Origin: ZC4RG30 sp046347045
GTDB taxonomy: Bacteria; Pseudomonadota; Gammaproteobacteria; Steroidobacterales; Steroidobacteraceae
Reading direction: 5' to 3'
Assembly (NCBI GenBank): GCA_046347045.1
Contig: JAXMGX010000003.1
Span: forward strand, 248,001 to 312,000
DNA length: 64,000 bases
Of the stretch, positions 41,695 through 48,895 are shown one piece after another. Under the pieces are notes generated by a model. That model was given only the letters and a program-made list of their open reading frames with translations. It ran no database searches and was not told where the DNA came from. Within the stretch, counting starts at the first letter, position 1. Every line of letters begins with the position of its first letter. A program made the position numbers and the translations under genes.

Positions 41695-43230
41695 ATGCGC
41701 GTTCCCCTGATGCATGCATGGGCAACCCTCCTGCGTTGTGCCCAGGCGCCCGCCACCTTTCTCGCCATTGCAGCACTGTGGGCCGCCGGCGCAGGCGCGG
41801 CAGAGACATTCGACATCGGTCTTGCGGGCAGCGGAGCGCGCATCGACGCCATGGCGGTTGCGGCGCGGGCGCGCCACGCGCCCACGGTAGTGCTCATCGG
41901 CGGCCTTGCTGGCGAAGACGCCTCTTCGGCCGCGGTGCGCGCGGCCGTCGCGCGCCACGAACGCAGGCCGGGCGGTGTGAGGCTGTTGGCGGTGCCCGTG
42001 GCGAATCCCGACCGAGCAGCATTGAAATTCCCGCCTGCCGGCGTGGCCTATCGGGAGAACCCGGAATCCCATGTGCTGTGGCGCTGGCTGGGCGCGCAGG
42101 CGCCCGATCTGGTGCTGGTCGCGGGCAGCGATGCGGGCCTGATTGCCGCGCTGGATGTGGGCGATGTGGCATCGATGGGTCGCATCCCGGGGCGGGCCTG
42201 GTCGGGAGACTCCGCGCAGATTCCTGCTGCCGGGCAGATCACCGCCTCAGCGGCGCACCAGGAGCTGCAGCGACGCCGCGAACGCACGCCGCGGCAGCTG
42301 GCCATGCAGCTTGCGGCGCATTACGGCCGCACCTTCGACCAACCCTGGTACATCGAGGCGCTGGCGCTGCTGGCGCGCCTGCGGCTGGGCGACCTCGATG
42401 ACGTGCAACGACTCGCCCTGCCATGGGTGGATGGCACCAAGGATCCCCTGGCGCGACCCAGCGCGCTGATCATGGCCGGCCACGTGCTGTTCACCGAGCT
42501 GTATCGCCGCACGCACGATCCGCGGTATCTGGCGGCGGTGCGCCGCGTCGCGGACCTGGGTTTCGACGGTCAGGGGCATCTGCTCGAAGCCATGCCCTAT
42601 CACGGCGAGTTCAGCGATTCGGTGTTCATGGGCACGGCCATCGTCGCCGAGGCGGGCGCGCTCACCGGCGAGCGCCGTTACTTCGACATGGCCGATCGCC
42701 ACCTGCGCTTCATGGAACGCCTCGACCTGCGGCCCGACGGACTGTACCGCCACCAGCCGGCTGCCGATGCGGCCTGGGGCCGCGGCAATGGCTTCGCGGC
42801 ACTGGGCCTGGCGCTGACGCTGCCCGAACTGCCGCCGCAGTCCGATGCCTTCCGGCATGCTAGGCGCAGCTACATCGCGCTGATGGACACCCTGCTGCCA
42901 TTGCAGAACCGTGATGGACTATGGCGCAACGTGGTCGATCATCCCGGCGCCTATCCTGAGTTCTCGGCCACGGCGATGATCGGCTTCGCGCTGCAGCGAG
43001 GCCTCGCGCGCGGCTGGATCCACGGCACGAAATACCGGCAGGCCGTGTCGAAGGCCTGGGAAGCGGTGAATTCGCGCACCTCGTCCACGGGAACTTTCAT
43101 CGATGTGTGCGAATCCACTGCACGCATGACCTCGCTGGATCAATACCTGAAGCGCGCGGCCATACTCGGGGAGGATCCCCGTGGCGGCGCCATGGCCATG
43201 CTGTTCGCCACCGAACTGATGGAGAAATGA
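41695..43230 (+). CDS. Secreted GH88/GH105-like six-hairpin hydrolase with extra N-terminal domain
   Basis: A 511-residue exported protein (signal peptide 1 to about 36, ending AGAGAAET). Residues from about 200 onwards resemble the alpha6/alpha6-barrel unsaturated glucuronyl/rhamnogalacturonyl hydrolases: AMPYHGEFSDSVFMGTAIV, WGRGNGFAALGLAL (compare the WxRGNGW signature) and a C-terminal AMAMLFATELM. Residues about 40-150 look like a partial carboxypeptidase-like alpha/beta domain (VVLIGGLAGEDASSAAV, VPVANPDRAALKFPP) whose zinc ligands I cannot see. Such enzymes remove unsaturated uronic acids after polysaccharide lyase action. No lyase or sugar transporter is nearby. Confidence 0.75.
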   Translation: MRVPLMHAWATLLRCAQAPATFLAIAALWAAGAGAAETFDIGLAGSGARIDAMAVAARARHAPTVVLIGGLAGEDASSAAVRAAVARHERRPGGVRLLAVPVANPDRAALKFPPAGVAYRENPESHVLWRWLGAQAPDLVLVAGSDAGLIAALDVGDVASMGRIPGRAWSGDSAQIPAAGQITASAAHQELQRRRERTPRQLAMQLAAHYGRTFDQPWYIEALALLARLRLGDLDDVQRLALPWVDGTKDPLARPSALIMAGHVLFTELYRRTHDPRYLAAVRRVADLGFDGQGHLLEAMPYHGEFSDSVFMGTAIVAEAGALTGERRYFDMADRHLRFMERLDLRPDGLYRHQPAADAAWGRGNGFAALGLALTLPELPPQSDAFRHARRSYIALMDTLLPLQNRDGLWRNVVDHPGAYPEFSATAMIGFALQRGLARGWIHGTKYRQAVSKAWEAVNSRTSSTGTFIDVCESTARMTSLDQYLKRAAILGEDPRGGAMAMLFATELMEK

Positions 43231-43233
43231 TCG

Positions 43234-43776
43234 ATGCGCATCTGCCCCCTGCTGTTGCTGGCCCTTGCGCCCGCCGCCTTCAGCGCGGAAGAAACCGTAT
43301 GCGACCGCTCGCAGTCCATCACCACGCCCTCACCCGATGGCGCCTGGACCGCCAGCGTGCAGGAAGAGGCCTGCGCCACGGCCACCGGGGCCGCCGCGGG
43401 CATCACGGTGGAACTGCACAGTGGCAAGGACTCATCGCAGGCGCAGCGCGTGTTCACCATGGCCGTGCCCCGCTCGCGTGACGACTGGCCGCGCGTGCGC
43501 TGGCTGTCCGCGACCGCGATGGAAGTTCGCGTGCCGAATCTGGCAGAGGTGGGCGCACCGCGAGCGGAGTACCAGGGCATCCACATCACGCTGGCGTACT
43601 GCGGCGACAATCCCGACGACCGCGCGGCACTGGCGGCATACAAGGCGGGCGTGAAGCAGTGGCAGAAGGACGTGGGCGAATGGGTGAAGCGCCGCAAGCA
43701 GGATGAGGCCTCGGCCGGCCCCCGACCGCCGCGGCCCGAGGAACCCCGGTTGCCGCCCGGACGCTGCAGCGACTGA
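43234..43776 (+). CDS. Secreted protein of unknown function
   Basis: A 180-residue protein with a clear signal peptide (MRICPLLLLALAPAAFSAEE). The mature part contains three Cys in its first two thirds and one near the C-terminus, so disulfides are possible. It is likely beta-rich (GAWTASVQEEACATAT, WLSATAMEVRVPN), and it ends in a charged helix and a Pro-rich tail (RPPRPEEPRLPPGRCSD). I do not recognise the family. It starts 3 bases after the GH88-like gene, so both are one transcript. Confidence 0.72.
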   Translation: MRICPLLLLALAPAAFSAEETVCDRSQSITTPSPDGAWTASVQEEACATATGAAAGITVELHSGKDSSQAQRVFTMAVPRSRDDWPRVRWLSATAMEVRVPNLAEVGAPRAEYQGIHITLAYCGDNPDDRAALAAYKAGVKQWQKDVGEWVKRRKQDEASAGPRPPRPEEPRLPPGRCSD

Positions 43777-43849
43777 AAGCTTGCCGGCGTTGACACCCGG
43801 CGGCTTCATCATGCAGCGTGCCTGCACGATCCGCATTCCGGGGAACATC

Positions 43850-44575
43850 ATGTCTGGTTCGCACCGCACCGTGGCCGCAGCCTGGCTGCTGCTGGCCGCC
43901 TCCGCCGCCTTCGCGGCGCCGCCCGACCTCAGTGGCATGTGGGCCCTGCAGCCCGACGGCAAGGCCGTGGCGGCACTCAATGGCGTGGGCGATTTCCAGA
44001 AGACGGCGCCGTTCACGCCGGCTGCCCGCGCGAAACTGGAGGAATACCACTCGCTGGTGGACCCCACCGGCGATTCGCCGGGTGCGCATTGCGTGCCGGG
44101 TGGCATGCCGATCTCGATCTTCCTCGGCGGTGGCTACCCCGTGGAATTCGTGCAGCGGCCCGAACAGCTCACCATCATCTACGAGACGCACAACGAGGTG
44201 CGCCGTGTCTTCCTCGACAAGCGGCGCATCAATCCCGATGAGGTGCTGCCCAGCCGCGGCGGAATTTCCTTCGGCCACTGGGAAGGCAACACGCTGGTCG
44301 TCGAGACCACGGGACTGAAGGAAAGCATCGATCAGCCCACCGCGCACAGCGAGAACGCGCGCATCATCGAACGCTACACGCCTTTCACCGAGAAGGGGCT
44401 GAAGCGCCTGAAGGTGGAGGTCACCATCGACGATCCGGCCTTCTACACTTCCAGGCCCACCATCACGCGCACCTACACCCAGCTGCAGGGCAGCCGGATG
44501 CTCGACTACGACTGCACGGAGCCGGACTGGGAAGACCATCTGGACAACCTGCGCCAGCAGCAGAAAAAGCAGTAA
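43850..44575 (+). CDS. Secreted protein of unknown function with LSGMW/EGNTLVVET motifs
   Basis: A 241-residue exported protein (MSGSHRTVAAAWLLLAASAAFAAPPDLSGMW). The conserved-looking core has GMPISIFLGGGYPVEFVQRPEQLTIIYE, ISFGHWEGNTLVVETTGL and RTYTQLQGSRMLDYDCTE. I have seen this architecture repeatedly in secreted proteins of environmental proteobacteria and acidobacteria, without a known function. The C-terminal half of the protein at 62409-63851 shares the same pattern (IGFWDKDTLITWTSNI). The start at 43850 was chosen because it gives the signal peptide and has GGGGAA upstream. Confidence 0.75.
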   Translation: MSGSHRTVAAAWLLLAASAAFAAPPDLSGMWALQPDGKAVAALNGVGDFQKTAPFTPAARAKLEEYHSLVDPTGDSPGAHCVPGGMPISIFLGGGYPVEFVQRPEQLTIIYETHNEVRRVFLDKRRINPDEVLPSRGGISFGHWEGNTLVVETTGLKESIDQPTAHSENARIIERYTPFTEKGLKRLKVEVTIDDPAFYTSRPTITRTYTQLQGSRMLDYDCTEPDWEDHLDNLRQQQKKQ

Positions 44576-44595
44576 CCAAGGGAACCGGGGGAAAC

Positions 44596-45528
44596 ATGCA
44601 ACGCTTCGCCGTGATCATGGCCGCGTGCGCGACGCTTCTGGCGTCGGCCGTGGCCAGCGCCGCCGACTGCAATCGCGCCTGCCTCAAGCAACACCTCGAC
44701 ACCTACCTTGCCGGCGTGGCCACTCACAAGCCCGAGGCCGCCGGGTTGTGGATCGGCTTCCGCCAGACCGAGAATTCGGTGGTGATTCCCGAAGGCCAGG
44801 GACTGTGGAAGTCGATGACCGGCCTGGGTTCGATCCAGCGACAGTACTTCGATCCGATCCAGGGTCAGGCCGGATACTTCGGCACGGTGAAGCTGGGCGA
44901 CGAGGAAGCCGTCGTGGCGCTGCGCATGAAGGTGCAGTGGAACCAGGTGACCGAGGCCGAGTGGTTCATCTCGCGCAAGAGCGATCCGGGTCTCACCGGC
45001 GAGCCGGGCAAGACGCCGTTCGACATCGACACGCTGCGCGCCACGCTGCCGGCACAGCGCGTGGTGCCGAAGGCCGAGCGCGTGCAGCGCGAGGCGCTGC
45101 AGGCCATCGTCAACAGCTACTTCGACGGCATCACCAGCCACAATAGCTACATCGTCAAGGGTCACCCGGGCTGCACCCGCTACGAAAACGGCTTCCCCAC
45201 CTTCAACACGCCGATGACACCCAACATGGACCTGGGCAACAACGGCAAAACCGACTGCCGCACCCAGGGCGACTTCGGCGTTGCCATCGTCGCCATCCGC
45301 AACTTCTACGTGATCGACGAGGAGGCGCAGACGGTGATGGTGTCGGCGGTGTTCCGTCGCGAGGCGAAGAACACGAAGCGCCGCAATCATTTCACCGAGC
45401 TGTTCCATGTGGACCACGGCAAGATCCGCGACGTGCATGCCGCGTTCTACTACGCGCCGGAGGATCGCCCGGTGCCGAACTGGCCGCCCTATGACGGGCT
45501 GTTCCCGCTGCCGGCAGCCTATCGCTGA
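44596..45528 (+). CDS. Secreted protein with probable double NTF2/SnoaL-like fold
   Basis: A 310-residue exported protein (signal peptide about 1-22, ending AVASAAD). The first half (ACLKQHLDTYLAGVATHKPEAA, then AVVALRMKVQWNQVTEAEWFI) and the second half (REALQAIVNSYFDGITSHNS, then NHFTELFHVDHGKIRDVHAAFYY) each look like an NTF2-type cone, so it may be an internal duplication. Such proteins bind or convert small hydrophobic compounds. It follows the preceding gene by 20 bases with GGGGGAA as SD. It ends the four-gene plus transcript and is convergent with the broken exonuclease locus. Confidence 0.75.
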   Translation: MQRFAVIMAACATLLASAVASAADCNRACLKQHLDTYLAGVATHKPEAAGLWIGFRQTENSVVIPEGQGLWKSMTGLGSIQRQYFDPIQGQAGYFGTVKLGDEEAVVALRMKVQWNQVTEAEWFISRKSDPGLTGEPGKTPFDIDTLRATLPAQRVVPKAERVQREALQAIVNSYFDGITSHNSYIVKGHPGCTRYENGFPTFNTPMTPNMDLGNNGKTDCRTQGDFGVAIVAIRNFYVIDEEAQTVMVSAVFRREAKNTKRRNHFTELFHVDHGKIRDVHAAFYYAPEDRPVPNWPPYDGLFPLPAAYR

Positions 45529-45543
45529 CCGGCACGGGCGGGT

Positions 45544-46336
45544 TCAGATGTCGATGCGGATGCTGACCGGACAGTGGTCCGAGCCCATCACATCGGCGTG
45601 GATGCTCGCTTCACGCACCTTGTCGCGCAGCGCGGCCGACACCAGCACGTAGTCGATTCTCCATCCCACGTTGCGCGCGCGGGAATTGGCGAAATGCGAC
45701 CACCATGAAATAGTGGCCATTGCCCTGCGTGAAGATGTGGAAGGTATCGACGAAAAAACCCGCGTCGATGAAATTCTGGAAGCCCTCGCGCTCCTCGTCG
45801 GTGAATCCCTTCTTGCCGCGATTGGGCTTGGGGTTGGCCAGACCGAGCTCGGTGTGGGCCACGTTCAGGTCGCCGCAGAAGAAGATCACCGGCTTTTCCA
45901 GTTCCTTCACGTACTGCAGGTGCCGGTCCCAGTACCGTGCCGCAGCTTCACCCGCGACAGGTCGTCCTTGGCGTTGGGCGTGTACACCGTCACCGCGAAG
46001 AACTTCTCGTATTCGGCGGCGACCACGCGGCCTCGTTCCAGGTGAGTCGCGCTTCAGCTCATCGGCGAAGCTGAACTTCTTCGGTTGTCGGGAAAGCCGT
46101 TGGTGACCTTCAGCGGCTCGTGCCGGTGAAGATTGCCGTGCCCGGCATCAGCCCTTCTTCTCGGCGGAATTCCAGTATTCGTGGTAGCCGGCCAGATCGA
46201 TCTCGGCCTGGCCGCGCTCGGCCTTGGTTTCCTGCAGGCAGAGAATGTCGGGCTGGTGCTCCGCGATGAACTTCTGGAAGGTGCCCTTCTTCACCACGGC
46301 ACGGATGCCGTTGACGTTCCACGAATAGAATTTCAT
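45544..46336 (-). pseudogene. xthA: Exonuclease III (xthA-type) coding region broken by multiple single-base indels
   Basis: The minus strand encodes the whole length of a class II AP endonuclease/exonuclease III, but in at least six pieces in different frames. Piece one starts MKFYSWNVNGIRAVVKKG with LCLQETKA and runs into a stop at 46150. Later pieces give GTAIFTGTS, KVTNGFPDN, KFSFADELKRD, VVAAEYEKFFAVTVYTPNAKDDLS, then PVIFFCGDLNVAHTEL to GNGHY, then WWSHFANSRARNVGWRIDYVLVS and the catalytic end GSDHCPVS. Apparent indels lie near 46149, 46142, 46120, 46084, 46043, 46031, 45936 and 45709. Protein sequence between indels is well conserved, so a local consensus error is at least as likely as real decay. 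Confidence 0.88.
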
Positions 46337-46355
46337 CGGCGCAGTATAGGCGGCG

Positions 46356-46913
46356 TCAGCAGGTCTCGCGGGGCTTGTAGGTGGCATCGAAACGGTCGGG
46401 CGTGCCGCTGTCGGACATGATGCAGCGCTTCGATATCAGCCACCGGCCCTGCACCTTGCGCAGTTCGCTGTATTCACGCCCCTGCTCGTACAGGGCGGGC
46501 GGTTTGCCCACGCCCTCGTTCATCACGCCGGTCCAGATCACCTCGGCCACCGCCTTGTCGCCGTCGATGCTGATTACGGGATTGTTCAGCAGCATGTGGC
46601 CGCGGCGCCGCTGCGCCGTGGCCTCGCGCGTCTGGTTCGCGGGCGGCGCATAGAGCTTGGTGATCGCGGCCCTCCCCTTGGCGAGCGTGCCATCCACGTC
46701 GAGCAGCGCATCTTCGGTGAAGTACTCCGACAACTCATGCGCCTTGCCCTTCGACAGGTCGTAGTAGTAGCGGGTGAGCAGATCCTCGATCTGCATGCGA
46801 TCGAGCAGTGTCGCCATGGTCAGTGGCTTGGGCTGCTGCGCCTCGGCCGCGCCCGCCACCGAGGTCACCACGAACACGGCCGCGAGCAGTGCGCCTGCAA
46901 GATTTCCCGACAT
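46356..46913 (-). CDS. Secreted SnoaL-like (NTF2-fold) protein
   Basis: A 185-residue protein with a signal peptide (MSGNLAGALLAAVFVVTSVAGAAEA). The core resembles the bacterial ring-hydroxylating-dioxygenase-beta/SnoaL-like group: LDRMQIEDLLTRYYYDLSKGKAHELSEYFTEDALLDVDG at the front and REYSELRKVQGRWLISKR near the end. The three paralogues at 57.7-60.0 kb share the pattern but are longer. It has no obvious operon partner; the exonuclease locus follows on the same strand after 19 bases. Function unknown. Confidence 0.82.
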   Translation of the reverse strand: MSGNLAGALLAAVFVVTSVAGAAEAQQPKPLTMATLLDRMQIEDLLTRYYYDLSKGKAHELSEYFTEDALLDVDGTLAKGRAAITKLYAPPANQTREATAQRRRGHMLLNNPVISIDGDKAVAEVIWTGVMNEGVGKPPALYEQGREYSELRKVQGRWLISKRCIMSDSGTPDRFDATYKPRETC

Positions 46914-47010
46914 GGCTGAACCCCCGAAGTTTCAGCCGATGCTACACCATTCCGCGGTCCCGACCGCGTTCCGGTCCTGCCTGCTGCAGGGTCGGGGCCG
47001 CGCGGTGCGC

Positions 47011-47808
47011 TCAGTAGTCGCGAGGTTCACCGTCGCGGTTGACCGCAATGGTCCGCCCGGGAGGCGAACTCAACTGCACGTGATGCTCGATGTCGCGGAA
47101 CTCGTAAGTCACGTCCCAGTAGTCGGGCGGACCGCTCTGCACAGTCTCGCAGTGGCGCACATCGCGGTCGATGCCGCGGTCGCGCCCCACATTGGCGCCC
47201 ACCGCCGCGCCGGCCACGGCGCCGCCGGCAGTGGCGATGTCCTTGCCCGTGCCGCCGCCGATCTGATGCCCAAGGATGCCGCCGATGACGCCACCGATGA
47301 CGCCACCGGCGATATTGGGTTTGTCACGCCGCTCGGCTTCGTCGCGCTCGATCCAGCAATGGTTCTCGGGCCGGCCCATCACCGCGCGCACCGAGGTCAC
47401 CGGCGCCTGGTACACGCGTTCGCTGGGACGACGACGGTATTCATACGGCGGCCCGTCCATGGGATCGGGCGTGCGCCAATCGGCACGGTCACGGCCACCC
47501 ACCCGCCGCGCGGAGGAGATCTGGTTGTTCACGCCCATGCGGCTCAGCGAATCGTAGCTGCCTTCGCGCAGCACCACGCAGTTGCCGCGGAAACCCACGC
47601 CCTCGCAGACCTCCCAGCGCCCGCCATCGACGATGGCCGATGAGGCCCTGTTGTTGAAGCCGGTGCGGCCGAAGTCGGCCTGCTGGCCCGAAATGCTGAA
47701 CGCGCGGCCGCGAAAGTCCTCGCGTTCATAGAAGGTCACCTGGGCCAGCGCGCTGGCGGCCGGCAGCAGCAGGCACAGGGACAGCAGTGCTCTGTGGCAA
47801 TTGTTCAT
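47011..47808 (-). CDS. Secreted beta/gamma-crystallin domain plus glycine-zipper protein
   Basis: A 265-residue exported protein (signal peptide 1-22, ending ASALAQ). Residues 23-103 form a two-motif beta/gamma-crystallin domain: VTFYEREDFRGRAFSI and WEVCEGVGFRGNCVVL, each followed by a Greek-key end (NNRASSAIV, NNQISSARRV). Residues 168-208 form a glycine-zipper segment (GGVIGGVIGGILGHQIGGG) of the kind found in outer-membrane 17-kDa-antigen-like proteins. It probably inserts or packs at the outer membrane. The ATG at 47808 has a near-perfect SD (CAGGAGGTG). A perfect 18-bp palindrome lies 29 bp upstream. Confidence 0.9.
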   Translation of the reverse strand: MNNCHRALLSLCLLLPAASALAQVTFYEREDFRGRAFSISGQQADFGRTGFNNRASSAIVDGGRWEVCEGVGFRGNCVVLREGSYDSLSRMGVNNQISSARRVGGRDRADWRTPDPMDGPPYEYRRRPSERVYQAPVTSVRAVMGRPENHCWIERDEAERRDKPNIAGGVIGGVIGGILGHQIGGGTGKDIATAGGAVAGAAVGANVGRDRGIDRDVRHCETVQSGPPDYWDVTYEFRDIEHHVQLSSPPGRTIAVNRDGEPRDY

Positions 47809-47837
47809 GTGCACCTCCTGGCCGCGATGTGCGGCAT

Positions 47838-47855
47838 GGCCGCAAATTTGCGGCC
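47838..47855. promoter_or_regulatory. Perfect 18-bp palindrome upstream of the crystallin-type gene
   Basis: GGCCGCAAATTTGCGGCC is fully self-complementary with no spacer, centred 38 bp upstream of the start at 47808. Its AAATTT core and GC-rich arms look like an operator for a dimeric repressor. A hairpin in the leader RNA is the alternative reading, but a zero-base loop is poor for RNA. Confidence 0.5.
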
Positions 47856-47864
47856 GGAAGGCCC

Positions 47865-47892
47865 GCTGGCGCTGTAGGAATGCACCGCCAGC
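47865..47892. repeat. Stem-loop with TGTAGGA loop, REP-like
   Basis: GCTGGCG / CGCCAGC (7 bp, perfect) closes a 14-base loop that contains TGTAGGAA; CCC/GGG may extend the stem past a small bulge. It lies 28 bp after the NmrA-like stop on that strand, so it may serve as its terminator. TGTAGGA also occurs twice at 57.68-57.73 kb beside another hairpin. Confidence 0.35.
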
Positions 47893-47920
47893 ACGGGTCC
47901 GCGCCGGCGCCGGACCGGTG

Positions 47921-48796
47921 TCAGCGCCGGGCTTCGCGGACCCCTTCGAGGAAGGCGCGCATGTCACGCGGCGGCCGCCCGGTGATGCGGGCGTAATCCT
48001 GCGTGGCAAGGTCAAACACGCCCGCCGCCACGGCCTGCATGGTGCCGACAGTGCTGCGCGAGATCTCCGGTGGCACGCCCCACTTCTCGGTCATGTAGCG
48101 CGGCCATTCGGTGGGGTCCACGGGCACGAAGCGGATGGTCTTTCCCCATACCTCGGACATCAACTCGGCCACTTCCTCGCCGTTCCATGTGCGCTCCATG
48201 GTTTCGGTGTAGGTGTTCCCCGAGGGCTCGTCCCGCATCAGGATCTGTGCGGCGGAGATGCCAAGGTCCGCACGCGCGATGTACGCCGAACGCGCGCCGC
48301 CGCTGGGACGGTGCAGCAGGCCGCTGCCCAACGTGTCTGCCAGATCGCCGACCAGGATGTCGGCATACAGCGCATGCCGCAGCAGCGTGAAGTCCAGCCC
48401 CGAGGCGCGGATGGCCTGTTCGGTGGGAAAATGCACCAGGCGGCTGTGCTCCACCAGCGGCGATTCGGCGCGCAGGAAGCTGGCGTAGACCACATGCTTG
48501 ACGTTGGCGTCCTGCGCGGCCTGCAGCGCGTTGAGGTTCTGTTGCAACCTGACGTCATTGGTGTCGTAGGTGGGGATGAACAGCGCCTTGTCGGCGCCTG
48601 CAAGCGCGCGGCGCATCTGATCGGGCTGCCGGAAATCGGCGGCCCGCACGCTGACACCGCGCGCCGCCAGCTCGCGGGCGAAGGCGGAGTCCACGTTGCG
48701 CGTGCCCACGACAAGCTGCCCGGCCTTGCCGGCCGCAAGCAGGGTGGCGATCACGCTGCCGGCAAACTGGCCGTTTGCGCCGGAGACGAAAATCAT
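47921..48796 (-). CDS. NmrA-like NAD(P)-binding protein
   Basis: A 291-residue atypical SDR of the NmrA/quinone-oxidoreductase-2 group. The Rossmann motif GANGQFAGSV is at residues 7-16. It lacks the classical YxxxK pair, and its length and pattern (LVVGTRN, then DFRQPDQMRRALAGADKALFIP, HVVYASFL) match NmrA relatives that bind NADP and act as redox sensors or quinone/azo reductases. The start MIFVSGANG at 48796 was chosen because the strand begins there. It is divergent from the thioredoxin/cysteine-peptidase-like gene at 48896. Confidence 0.87.
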   Translation of the reverse strand: MIFVSGANGQFAGSVIATLLAAGKAGQLVVGTRNVDSAFARELAARGVSVRAADFRQPDQMRRALAGADKALFIPTYDTNDVRLQQNLNALQAAQDANVKHVVYASFLRAESPLVEHSRLVHFPTEQAIRASGLDFTLLRHALYADILVGDLADTLGSGLLHRPSGGARSAYIARADLGISAAQILMRDEPSGNTYTETMERTWNGEEVAELMSEVWGKTIRFVPVDPTEWPRYMTEKWGVPPEISRSTVGTMQAVAAGVFDLATQDYARITGRPPRDMRAFLEGVREARR

Positions 48797-48895
48797 GGAT
48801 TTCCCCGGCTGCCGTTCTTGCGTGTCATCTGATGCCCCCTTTATTCTTCCGCCGCGGACCGATGCGAATCTTACATCTGCCGCCATCCAACAAGA

